Positions 41,319 through 49,649 of a DNA stretch of 64,000 bases are shown piece by piece; positions within the stretch are counted from its first letter, which is position 1, and every line of letters starts with the position of its first letter. The DNA is from Kribbella sp. NBC_01245 (GTDB taxonomy: Bacteria > Actinomycetota > Actinomycetes > Propionibacteriales > Kribbellaceae), in assembly GCF_036226525.1 (NCBI RefSeq), contig NZ_CP108487.1, positions 1,116,001 through 1,180,000 of the forward strand. Reading direction: 5' to 3'. The position numbers and the translations under genes were made by a program. The notes under the pieces are model-generated. The model did not search any database. It saw only the letters and a program-made list of their open reading frames with translations, and was not told where the DNA came from.

Positions 41319-41780
41319 ATGAGCCGAATTTCTCGCCTCGCCACAATCGCGCTGCTGACCGGCGCGACCGCCCTGACAGCCGGAGCGCAGCCCGCCTCGG
41401 CGGCTACCACAGACGCGGGCTGGTGCCACGGTGAAGCCGTCAGCACCTGTATCAAACTCGAGGTGGACGGTGGCAACGTCAGGGCCCTCGCCACCATCCG
41501 CGATGTCGCCGGCGGCACCGACTTCGGCGTCGACGTCAGGTGGGTGAAACTCCAGATGTACAACCGGGCGGTCGGCAGGTGGGTGGACGTCGCCGTCACC
41601 ACGGAGGAGAAATTCGAGTACACCTATGACGTCGCTGCCACCGGCTGGAGGACTTGTGCCGGCCAGGGTGGTGTCGCACAGTTCCGCGCCGCAGGCTGGT
41701 ACAAGTGGCGCAACCCGAGCGGGGCGGTGTTCTTCGACGAGATGACGACCGCTGCGCACGGAGTCCCCTGCGCTCCCTAA
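41319..41780 (+). CDS. Small secreted protein
   Basis: 153 residues from an ATG after GGAGGATGCC. A Sec signal peptide is clear: MSRISRLATIALLTGATALT with an AQPASA cleavage site near residue 28. The mature domain of about 125 residues has four cysteines (WCHGEAVSTCI, WRTCAGQG and the final VPCAP) that could form two disulfides, and a beta-rich pattern. Function unknown; it resembles the many small exported cysteine proteins of soil actinomycetes. A strong hairpin follows. Confidence 0.75.
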   Translation: MSRISRLATIALLTGATALTAGAQPASAATTDAGWCHGEAVSTCIKLEVDGGNVRALATIRDVAGGTDFGVDVRWVKLQMYNRAVGRWVDVAVTTEEKFEYTYDVAATGWRTCAGQGGVAQFRAAGWYKWRNPSGAVFFDEMTTAAHGVPCAP

Positions 41781-41796
41781 CGCTCGCCGGCCGCGA

Positions 41797-41835
41797 GGAC
41801 GGGGTTCTCCTGCAACGCCGGCGGGAACCCCGTCC
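41797..41835. terminator. Bidirectional hairpin terminator
   Basis: Perfect 11-bp arms GGACGGGGTTC (41797-41807) and GAACCCCGTCC (41825-41835) between convergent genes. Confidence 0.8.
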
Positions 41836-41861
41836 ATCTGCGGATCGAAGAGCACCGCTGA

Positions 41862-44627
41862 TCAGCTGTGCTCTGACGAGTTCAGTTTGTCGCGCAGTTG
41901 TTCGGCGAGCGGGTGCCCGAGCTCCTCGAAGACCACCAACGCGCGCGCCCAGGTCTCGCGTGCGGCGGTCAGGTCACCCGCTTCCGCCTGGACGTCACCG
42001 AGTCTCTGTAGTCCGGTGGCCACGTAGAACCTGTCGTCGATCGTGCCGAACAGCTGAACCGCCTGCTGGTAGGCGCGAATGGCCTCGTCATGCTGACCTC
42101 GCCGGCGGTTCAGATAGCCGAGTGTGTCGTGCGCGGCGGCCTGCGCCTTGAGATCGCCGGATTCGTCAGCGATCTCCAGGGCCCGGCGCGAACAAACGAT
42201 TGCGTCGTCCATCTCACCGAGCTGTGCCAGGTACCAGCCGATGGATACGAGCGTCCGGAGCTGTCCGGGCCGGGATCCCTCCGCCTCGTAGAGCGCGAGG
42301 GAGTTCTCCGCGTAGGCGAGCGCACTCCGGTAACGCGGACGCTGGGCCATCACGAATCCGCCGACACCCAGGGCGTAGGCCAGGCGAAGTCGGTCGCCGG
42401 ACGCACGAGCCAGCTCGAGTGCGCGATGGATGTGCTCCCGGCCCTCGGCATGTCGGCCAGTCCGCGCACAGTAGTAGGCGAGGCCGCGATGAATCAGGCC
42501 CATGGCGCCCGGATCGTCGAGTGTCTGCGCCGCCGCCAGACCGACCTGCTCGACGGCGATCGCATCGTCACAGCGCCCCTGGCGACCGAGATACCTGGCG
42601 ACCAGGTCTGCGAGCTGCCAGCAGTGGGCCGGAAACGCCGCGCCTGCGGCCACATCGACCAATCTGACCAGGACCGAGAGTTCGGCGGCGAACCAGTCGA
42701 GCGCCGAGCTGCTGTTCACGGGGTCGTCGGGCTGCACGCCGGTTAACGGCGGATCGAGCGCGAACACGTCTCGGCTCGGATTGAGATGGCCGACCGCGCG
42801 GTACGCGGTATGGAGGTAGTGGTCGAGGACGCGTCGTAGTGCGGTGTCCCGGTCGGCCGGAGATATCTCTGCGGCAACCTCGCCGGCATAGGCGCGCAGC
42901 AGGTCATGGTGAGAGTGCCGGTCCGGGCCGGAGTTGCTGAGCAGGGTGGCTCGGCACAGTCGGCGAAGCACCAATGCCGTTTCCGTCCGGCCGCTCCCTG
43001 CCAGACTCGCTGCTGCCGAAACGGAGATGTCAGGACCGGGATGCAGGCCGAGTAATCCGAACAATCGCTGCGCCGCGGGATCCTGTGCGTCGTACGACCA
43101 GGACAGCACCGTGCGTACCGAGGTCATCGGATCGGCGGTGTCCAGCCGATCCAGCCGATGCCTGCCGTCGGCGAGCTGGTCGGCCAGCGTCGCAAGCGAA
43201 AGCTCCGGCGTTTGCGCCGCCTCCGCGGCCAGCACCGACAGCGCGAGCGGCAGGTAGTTGCACTGCTGGGCCAGGGTTGCCGCAGCGGCAGGCTCCGTGG
43301 CCACCCGGTCCGAGCCGATCCGCTCGGACAACAGCGTCTCGGCATCCGCGGGACTGAGCAGATCCAGCGTGATCGAGTGCGCGCCGAACTCGGCGATCAA
43401 TCCGGTCAGGTGGTTGCGGCTGGTCACCAGTACGACGCTCCCCTGTGCCGCCGGGATCAGCGGACGCACCTGCTCGGCGTCCCGGGCGTTGTCGAGAACC
43501 ATCAGCAGCCGACGATCGGCGGTGAGACTGCGAAACAGTGCCACCTGTTCCTCGAGTCCCTGCGGCACCCGATCCGGGTGGGCGCCGAGAGCATCGAGGC
43601 AGGCGCGGACCGCCTCGGCCGGAGCCGTCGGCTTGCCGGTCGGATCGAAACCGTGCAACTCGACGAAGAGCTGACCGTCCGGAAACCGGTCTGCGACCCG
43701 GTGCGCCCAGTGCAGCGCGAGAGTCGTCTTACCGATGCCAGCAGTTCCCGCGATGGCGGAGATCACGACGGCCGAAGCGTCCTCGCCGGCGGCGAGCATC
43801 GTATCGAGGTTCGTCAGCTCGGCATCCCGGCCGGCGAAATGCCGGGTGATCGGGGGTAGTTGCCGCGGCACGTCCCGGGCGGTCGGGTACTGCCGACGAC
43901 CTGCCACCTTCGATTCGCGGCGGAGAATGGCCAGATGGAGTGACTGCAACTCTTCGCTCGGCTCCACCCCGAGCTCGTCGATCAACCGCTCACGGAGCTG
44001 GGCGTAACACCTGAGTGCCTCGGCGCGACGGCCCGTGCAGACGAGGGCGCGGATCACGAAGCTGCAAAGGGGTTCGGACAGCGGGTAGTCGCCGATCAGC
44101 AGCGCAAGGTCGTCCGACAACTCGCCGAGCGCACCCGAAGCGTCCATCCGCTCGGCGAGCAGTAGCCAGGCGGACAGGCGATCATTCGAAAGCGATTCGC
44201 GGTAACGCGCTGCCCAGGAGCTGTCCAGGCCCGAGAGCGGAACACCACGCCACAACCCGATCGCTTCCCGTAGATCGGCGGTTGCCGCCTCCCGCTCCTT
44301 GGCCCTGATCAGGCCCTGGGCGAAACGGACCGCGTCGACAGCGGTCTCCGGTACGTCGAGAACGTAGCCGCCGCCGCGGCGCGTAAGCCCGATGCCGGTA
44401 TCGCGCAGTGCACGCCTGAGCGAGCTGAGATACGGATACAGGGTCGCAGCGGGTTGGTTGGGCGGATGGTCGCCCCAAACCCGATCGACGATCACCTCGG
44501 TGGGCACTACCCGCCCTGGTGCCACGGCGAGCGCAGCGAGCACCAGTCGCGGCTTGGCAGACCCGACGTCGAGTTCCGCGCCGTCGGCCCACACCTCGAC
44601 CTGGCCCAGCAGCCGAATCTCTGTCAC
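41862..44627 (-). CDS. AfsR/SARP-type regulator: BTAD, NB-ARC and TPR domains
   Basis: The GTG at 44627 follows GGGGAGAGGCGCGG and starts VTEIRLLGQVEVW, the usual beginning of this family; the longer frame to 44723 adds an unlikely N-terminus. The 921 residues comprise an OmpR-like winged-helix domain (about 1-95), a BTAD domain (about 100-245), an NB-ARC ATPase with Walker A GTAGIGKTTLALHW and Walker B RRLLMVLDNARD, a winged-helix/ARM-like region and C-terminal TPRs (about 660-915). Such proteins integrate signals and activate secondary-metabolite or development genes. No biosynthetic cluster is adjacent, so its targets lie elsewhere. Confidence 0.92.
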   Translation of the reverse strand: MTEIRLLGQVEVWADGAELDVGSAKPRLVLAALAVAPGRVVPTEVIVDRVWGDHPPNQPAATLYPYLSSLRRALRDTGIGLTRRGGGYVLDVPETAVDAVRFAQGLIRAKEREAATADLREAIGLWRGVPLSGLDSSWAARYRESLSNDRLSAWLLLAERMDASGALGELSDDLALLIGDYPLSEPLCSFVIRALVCTGRRAEALRCYAQLRERLIDELGVEPSEELQSLHLAILRRESKVAGRRQYPTARDVPRQLPPITRHFAGRDAELTNLDTMLAAGEDASAVVISAIAGTAGIGKTTLALHWAHRVADRFPDGQLFVELHGFDPTGKPTAPAEAVRACLDALGAHPDRVPQGLEEQVALFRSLTADRRLLMVLDNARDAEQVRPLIPAAQGSVVLVTSRNHLTGLIAEFGAHSITLDLLSPADAETLLSERIGSDRVATEPAAAATLAQQCNYLPLALSVLAAEAAQTPELSLATLADQLADGRHRLDRLDTADPMTSVRTVLSWSYDAQDPAAQRLFGLLGLHPGPDISVSAAASLAGSGRTETALVLRRLCRATLLSNSGPDRHSHHDLLRAYAGEVAAEISPADRDTALRRVLDHYLHTAYRAVGHLNPSRDVFALDPPLTGVQPDDPVNSSSALDWFAAELSVLVRLVDVAAGAAFPAHCWQLADLVARYLGRQGRCDDAIAVEQVGLAAAQTLDDPGAMGLIHRGLAYYCARTGRHAEGREHIHRALELARASGDRLRLAYALGVGGFVMAQRPRYRSALAYAENSLALYEAEGSRPGQLRTLVSIGWYLAQLGEMDDAIVCSRRALEIADESGDLKAQAAAHDTLGYLNRRRGQHDEAIRAYQQAVQLFGTIDDRFYVATGLQRLGDVQAEAGDLTAARETWARALVVFEELGHPLAEQLRDKLNSSEHS

Positions 44628-44698
44628 CCGCGCCTCTCCCCGTCGTTCACTGCCGCCCCGGTCCAGGATGGCACTGACGGCCAGGGCAGCGCCTAGGA

Positions 44699-45031
44699 TT
44701 GCGACCGCGGCAGCGACTGACAAGGACCTTCAGCCATGGCCGAATATGCCGTTCGTCGCGAACACTCGGCCGTTTCGGTCAGGTTGTGAGCTATGCCGGC
44801 GGCACGCCGACCACCACCTACCAGTCGCTGCTTCGCTGCGCGCTGGGGGAGGAGGCCGCAAACCAGGCCTGGAACCCCGATCTGCTGCTCTCCGGCCAAA
44901 GCCAGCTGTGGACCGCGATCACCACTACTCAGGGGCCCCTGCGGCTCGCCCGGCCTCATGTCCAGCGATGGGCCAAGGACGACCTCAAGAGCGCCAACGC
45001 CGTCGCGGCGATTTCTGGACCGTCGCGGTGA
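44699..45031 (+). pseudogene. Possible gene remnant
   Basis: This frame reads VVSYAGGTPTTTYQSLLRCA, LGEEAANQAWNPDLLLSGQS, QLWTAITTTQGPLRLARPHV and QRWAKDDLKSANAVAA, which looks like folded-protein sequence, and ends at 45031. Its 5' end overlaps the promoter region of the AfsR-type gene and it is followed by a recombinase relic. Family not recognised. Confidence 0.3.
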
Positions 45032-45067
45032 CGGCGGGGGAGTCGAACCGGGACCTGATCCTGACCC

Positions 45068-45415
45068 CTGTTCAGTCCGGAGAATCTTGATGAGACTGTT
45101 GCAATTCTGGCCGACGCTCATGGCGAGCTCGACCCGGCGGAGACCGCTGAGGCGGCGTTCAGGCAGCGGCTAACAGCGGCCGAGTCGACCATGCGAAGAC
45201 TGCAGAATGCGCTGGAGGCGGGCTGGGATCCGGAGGCGCTGACGAGCCAGTACAACGCTGCTGTCGCGGAGAAGCGCGCGGCGGAAGCTGGTATTGATTC
45301 GTTACAGCCGACGGCACGTCTGACGAGCACCGAGATCCGGGCGATGGTCGACGAGTTGGGGGACATGAAGCTGGTGCTGGATACAGCGGATCGGGGCGAT
45401 CTAGCGGAGCTGTAC
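45068..45415 (+). pseudogene. Serine recombinase 3' remnant (copy 3)
   Basis: 348 bp nearly identical to 27938-28285 at a constant offset of 17,130. It encodes FSPENLDETVAILADAHGEL then the coiled-coil tail. Similarity stops abruptly at both ends, inside the codons for ELY, so this is a gene fragment moved or left by recombination. It is younger than copy 2, judging by the much higher identity. Confidence 0.85.
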
Positions 45416-45607
45416 CACACGCGTAGAGCTCAATGTCTGAGCATCGCTCGAGCTCGCAACTACTGATGGTCACAGTCGGCCAAGGTGACCTGCGTGCCGC
45501 ATCGAGGACACACTGGGCGGACGGGGTTTGTGGGTTGCGGGGACATGGTCGGGGTGGGCAAGGCGTGTCATCTTCGGTTGGAAGGAACCGTCCCGGAGGT
45601 GTGGCTG

Positions 45608-46437
45608 ATGAATCTCCGTCCATTCGTAGCAATGTTCTTCGCTACTGCGCTGATCTGTGGGCTCACCGTCCCTGCGACCCACGCGGAAGCTGCGAGTCTG
45701 GAGGAGGTCACGGGTTTTGGGTCGAATCCGGGGGTCTGAGGATGTTCCGCTACGTCCCGCCTGGTCTCGGGGAGGGGCGCCCGGTGGTGGTGGCCTTGCA
45801 TGGTTGTACTCAGTCTGCGGCCGCGTACGACGACGAGCCGGGTTGGGTCGCTCTCGCGCAGCAGGCGGGATTTTCGCTGGTTCTGCCGCAGCAGCAGTCG
45901 GCCAACAATGCGAGCAAATGTTTCAACTGGTTCGAGCAGGCGGATACGGCGCGGGGTTCCGGGGAGGCCTTGTCCATCAAGCAGATGGCCGACCGGATGG
46001 TTAGCGATCTGGGTTCGGATGCTGAACGGGTGTTCGTCACGGGTCTGTCGGCAGGTGGTTCGATGGCCGCCGTGATGCTGGTGACGTACCCAGAGGTGTT
46101 CGCCGGTGGCGCTGTTGTGGCTGGGTTGCCGTATCGCTGCGCGACCTCGCTCGCGCAGGCGTTCGGCTGTCAGAATCCGGGCGCCGATCTGTCGCCGCGG
46201 CAATGGGGCGACAAGGTGCGCGCGGGGGCGGGTAGCGCTGGCCGGTGGCCGAAGGTCTCGATCGGGCACGGTACAGCCGACTACACGGTTGCCTATCGCA
46301 ACCTCACAGAGCTGATGGAGCAGTGGACCGACCGATCCTGGCGCGGGAGCCGACCAGTGTGGCGTCCCCGCGCCGTACATCCTCGATGTGAACCTCTGTG
46401 CGGCCGTCCACATCGCACACTTCTGGGGCATCGCCTA
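45608..46437 (+). pseudogene. Secreted PHB depolymerase-family esterase, broken twice
   Basis: GGAGG precedes an ATG opening a signal peptide (MNLRPFVAMFFATALICGLT) and LEEVTGFGSNPG, then a TGA. In the next frame the protein continues at once as GLRMFRYVPPGLGEGRPVVV, LHGCTQSAAAYDDEPGW, with nucleophile Ser in TGLSAGGSMAA and KVSIGHGTADYTV. One extra G in the GGGGG run at 45728-45732 would join the frames. Near 46330 the frame shifts again and DPGAGADQCGVPAPYILDVN then LCAAVHIAHFWGIA follows. The 60-70 residues with the catalytic-His loop (GHGTP) are missing. So it has a frameshift plus an internal deletion. Confidence 0.78.
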
Positions 46438-46549
46438 GCTGCACGAGCAACGAGCCTCGGAGTACGGGTGGAGGTACGGGCAGCACGATGTCGGTGGCGA
46501 GGCCTAGCTTAGTTGCCGAAGGCCCCGAGCTGTCGATAGAGCGGATCGC

Positions 46550-47068
46550 ATGAGTATGTATATAGACCCGGTGAATGTGCTGGGGCCGCAGATCGCCAAG
46601 CGAGTCGCGCCGTTGGGTGACGGGCGAAGGTATGTGCGCGCGGGGGAGTGGACCCGGCTTTTCGCGTGGCTGGTGGACTTCGTGGTGTGCGTGTTCGGCA
46701 TGGGGATCGGGTTCGTTGCCCTCGCGCTGATGGATCCCGGCAATGACACGTTGCTGCTCGGCCTGATTGGGCTGCTGTTCGGGGTTCCCCTGGTGTACGG
46801 GTTGTTCTACGGCAACGGCCGGGTCCTTGGCGCTGTGCTGACCGGTACGCAGCTCGTCCGGCTGAAGGACGGTGGCCGGCTGGGCTTCTGGGCGCCGTGG
46901 GCGATGCTGGTTCGGATCTTGCTGCTGCCGCTCGTGATTTTCGGCGTGCTGGTGGGTTCGTTCGGCGGCGGGGGATCGCCGCCGGGGACGTTCTACAGGG
47001 TCAGCCTTGACCGCGACGCCACCCGCTGGCTCTGGGCAGCGGAGTCGGCCAGCGTCAATCCCTCGTAG
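46550..47068 (+). CDS. RDD-family membrane protein
   Basis: 172 residues. A hydrophilic N-terminus is followed by GEWTRLFAWLVDFVVCVFGM, the RDD motif (Arg in the first and Asp in the first/second segment), then three or four hydrophobic segments, with GAVLTGTQLVRLKDG and the cytoplasmic-side WAMLVRILLLPLV. RDD proteins are poorly characterised; some act in ion transport. It is followed after about 90 bp by the patatin gene in the same direction, so they may be one transcript converging on the CHAT operon. Confidence 0.78.
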   Translation: MSMYIDPVNVLGPQIAKRVAPLGDGRRYVRAGEWTRLFAWLVDFVVCVFGMGIGFVALALMDPGNDTLLLGLIGLLFGVPLVYGLFYGNGRVLGAVLTGTQLVRLKDGGRLGFWAPWAMLVRILLLPLVIFGVLVGSFGGGGSPPGTFYRVSLDRDATRWLWAAESASVNPS

Positions 47069-47159
47069 CCCAACCTGCGCGGCAATGGACAGCCAGCCTG
47101 TACGGACGCAGACTGGAAACGTCGTTCCGGGTGGGGACCGCGGGGAACGAGGGGGAGAG

Positions 47160-48290
47160 ATGCAGGTTGATCAACCGCATGCGGGTACGGCGTTGTGCCT
47201 GTCTGGTGGTGGGTATCGCGCGATGTTGTTCCATGCGGGCGCGTTGTGGCGTCTCAACGAACTCGGCCAGCTGGCTGGGCTCAAGCGGGTATCGAGCGTC
47301 TCGGGTGGTTCGATCACAGCGGGCCTGCTCGGTCTGCGGTGGTCCGGACTGGGATGGCAAGACGAAATTGCGAGCGATCTGCGTGCGCAGGTGATCGATC
47401 CGCTGATCGAGCTGGCCGGCCACACGATCGACGTACCGGCCGTTCTCGCCGGTGTGTTGCTGCCGCGGATCACGGTGAGCAGCCGGATTCAGGCCGCCTA
47501 CGCGCGGCGCCTGTTCGGCGACGCCACCCTGCAAGATCTCCCCGACAGCCCCCGCTTCGTCATCACCGCGACGAATCTGCAGACCGGTTCGCTGTGGCGG
47601 TTCACCAAGAGGTCCATGCGTGATTGGCAGGTCGGCGGGGTGGCGAATCCGACGACGCCGCTCGCACTGGCCGTTGCCGCCTCGTCGGCCTTCCCGCCGG
47701 TGTTGTCACCGACCGTCCTCCGGGTGCCCGCCACGGACTGGGAACCCGACTGGAACATGCCCGGAATGGAACAGTTCCGTCGCCGGGTCGTCCTGTCCGA
47801 CGGCGGGGTCTACGACAACCTCGGCCTGCAACCTGTGATCGAAAACAGCGAAGTCATCCTGGTCAGCGATGGTGGCGGTGAGCTGAAGAAGCAGCGGCGG
47901 ATACCGGTCGACTGGCCGCGTGCCATGGTCCGGGTGATGTTCGTGCTCGATCGTGAGGTCCGCGCCCAGCGCTCGCGGGCGCTGGTGGACGGCTACCGCC
48001 GGGGCGAGTACGGCGGTGCTTACTGGGGGATCCGAACACCGATCGATCGGTACGACGTAGCGGGCACACTGCCCTGCCAGCCTGACGTGACGGCCGCCAT
48101 CGCCCGTACGCCGACCCGGTTGAAGGCGTTGCCGCTCGTACGGCGCCAGCAGTTGGTGAACTGGGGCTACGCGGTTTGTGACGCCGCGATGCGCCATCGA
48201 CCCGCGATCGGCGCCGAGCCACCGGACGGCTTCCCGTTCCCCGACCAGGCACTCGATGGATCAGAAGCCCACCACCTGGTCGGGCGGTAG
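47160..48290 (+). CDS. Patatin-like phospholipase
   Basis: The ATG at 47160 follows GAGGGGGAGAG; the upstream open frame looks non-coding. The 376-residue product has the patatin core: the oxyanion glycine motif LCLSGGGYRAMLFHAGAL, the nucleophile motif VSSVSGGSITAGLLG (GxSxG variant), and the catalytic Asp in VVLSDGGVYDNLGL. Substrates would be membrane phospholipids. Cytoplasmic patatins of this sort are well-known effectors in bacterial immunity but also serve in lipid metabolism. Its last 30 bp overlap the end of the FHIPEP gene on the other strand, so the two transcripts converge. Confidence 0.85.
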   Translation: MQVDQPHAGTALCLSGGGYRAMLFHAGALWRLNELGQLAGLKRVSSVSGGSITAGLLGLRWSGLGWQDEIASDLRAQVIDPLIELAGHTIDVPAVLAGVLLPRITVSSRIQAAYARRLFGDATLQDLPDSPRFVITATNLQTGSLWRFTKRSMRDWQVGGVANPTTPLALAVAASSAFPPVLSPTVLRVPATDWEPDWNMPGMEQFRRRVVLSDGGVYDNLGLQPVIENSEVILVSDGGGELKKQRRIPVDWPRAMVRVMFVLDREVRAQRSRALVDGYRRGEYGGAYWGIRTPIDRYDVAGTLPCQPDVTAAIARTPTRLKALPLVRRQQLVNWGYAVCDAAMRHRPAIGAEPPDGFPFPDQALDGSEAHHLVGR

Positions 48291-49649
48291 CTCCTGCGCG
48301 GCGATGACCTTGAGCCGGTGTGGCAGGGCCCGCAGTGCCTTGTGGAGCGGCGCGATCGCTTGCACCGATGACGTCACCACCGTCGTGTCAGCGGCGTACC
48401 CGGCGGCCGCCTCGACGGCTGCCCACTCCGCTGCGGCCAGCGCCTCCGGACCGCTTGCGTCGACTAGCACGGACTCCACCTGGGCAGGGATACGCACCGG
48501 GTTCTTCATGATCTGCACGCCCATTCGCCAGGACTCTTCCGCGAGACACTTGCGAACGCGCGCGGCGACAATGGACGGGTCACGCTGGGCATTGGGCGGC
48601 GTGCTGGGGTCGCGCAGCAAGGGGTTTTCCGAGAACGAGACCTTCTCCGACCCGATGCCGGCGCCGCCGATCTCGAGCAGCAGCCACAAGATGCGCGGCA
48701 GGTTGCGGACCGGGCGGCCTTCGCGGACGAAGTTCCGGACGCAGGCCGTCAGCATGTATTGCCGCGGATAACACTCGAGAAACGTTGCGCCCAGGTCCGG
48801 CAGGGTGAATTCGAGTTCCTCGAATGCCCGTTTGATGTCGAGGTTCCAGACGAACCATGCCGCCTGGTGGAGGAGGAAGGGCCTGAGCGCCTTGTCGACG
48901 ACATCGTTCCAGCCCGCGTCCTCGCCGACGTCGAACGGACCGACGCGGATATCGTTCGCCGTCAGCCAGACGGTGCCGGGCCGGCCCGAGGTCGGCTCCA
49001 ATCCCAAGTCGGGGAACAGGATGCCCTTCCGCTCGAACAGCGCCCGTCGTAGCGAGGACACGGCCTCGGGCGTCCGTTCCGCGTTGCTCAGTGTCTTCGC
49101 CGCGACTTCGAGCTTGAGTTGTGGCGTGCAAGTGGCGAGCACGCGTTCGCCGAGCTCCTCGGCGGAGACCTCGGGCGCTGCGGCGATTCGCGAGTCGAGG
49201 CCGGGCGGCGTACTCGGACTAACCGGCTGTACGGCGAAGCCGTGGTCAACGACGTACGCCGAAACCGGGTCCGGCGAATCGCCCAGCAGCAAGGAGAGCC
49301 GACGCCGTAACCGCTGATCGATCTCGGAGACCAGTTTGTCCGGATTGGCGTGCAGGCCGGGGTCGATGCCGACGGCAACGGGTCGGCCGCCGATGGCGAG
49401 GTCCACGGTGGAACCTGCGCCGGGCTGTACGCGCACGTCCGGATCGATCTGTACGTCGAGCATCGTCATCCGCTGCGACAGCAGATCCTCGATCAGCCGT
49501 TCAACGATGCCCCAGTTCTGCCGACCTGCCGGTACGCGGAGCTCGATCGGGAGGAGAGCCTTGGCCGGAGGCAGCTCAGCGACCGGATCGCTGTCCGGGA
49601 CGCTCTTTCCCTTCATCGCCCGGAGGAGCTCGCGTACCAACTCGGTCAT
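48261..49649 (-). CDS. Soluble FlhA C-terminal-like (FHIPEP) protein
   Basis: The ATG at 49649 follows GGAGGAG and overlaps the preceding gene's stop (ATGA). The 462 residues lack any membrane segment. The C-terminal two-thirds resemble the cytoplasmic domain of FlhA/FHIPEP export-gate proteins: LRRALFERKGILFPDLGL (FlhA: LRRQLAxELGFVxPxVRI), YMLTACVRNFVREGRPVRNL then PRILWLLLE (FlhA: VLQNLLxExVPIRDxRTILExL) and a final LHKALRALPHRLKVIAAQEL (FlhA: LRxxLRRxLPxLxVLSxxEL). In FlhA this region binds chaperone-substrate complexes. With no flagellar genes here, it probably acts as an adaptor in the CHAT module. Assignment is from remembered FlhA sequences. Confidence 0.7.
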   Translation of the reverse strand: MTELVRELLRAMKGKSVPDSDPVAELPPAKALLPIELRVPAGRQNWGIVERLIEDLLSQRMTMLDVQIDPDVRVQPGAGSTVDLAIGGRPVAVGIDPGLHANPDKLVSEIDQRLRRRLSLLLGDSPDPVSAYVVDHGFAVQPVSPSTPPGLDSRIAAAPEVSAEELGERVLATCTPQLKLEVAAKTLSNAERTPEAVSSLRRALFERKGILFPDLGLEPTSGRPGTVWLTANDIRVGPFDVGEDAGWNDVVDKALRPFLLHQAAWFVWNLDIKRAFEELEFTLPDLGATFLECYPRQYMLTACVRNFVREGRPVRNLPRILWLLLEIGGAGIGSEKVSFSENPLLRDPSTPPNAQRDPSIVAARVRKCLAEESWRMGVQIMKNPVRIPAQVESVLVDASGPEALAAAEWAAVEAAAGYAADTTVVTSSVQAIAPLHKALRALPHRLKVIAAQELPPDQVVGF

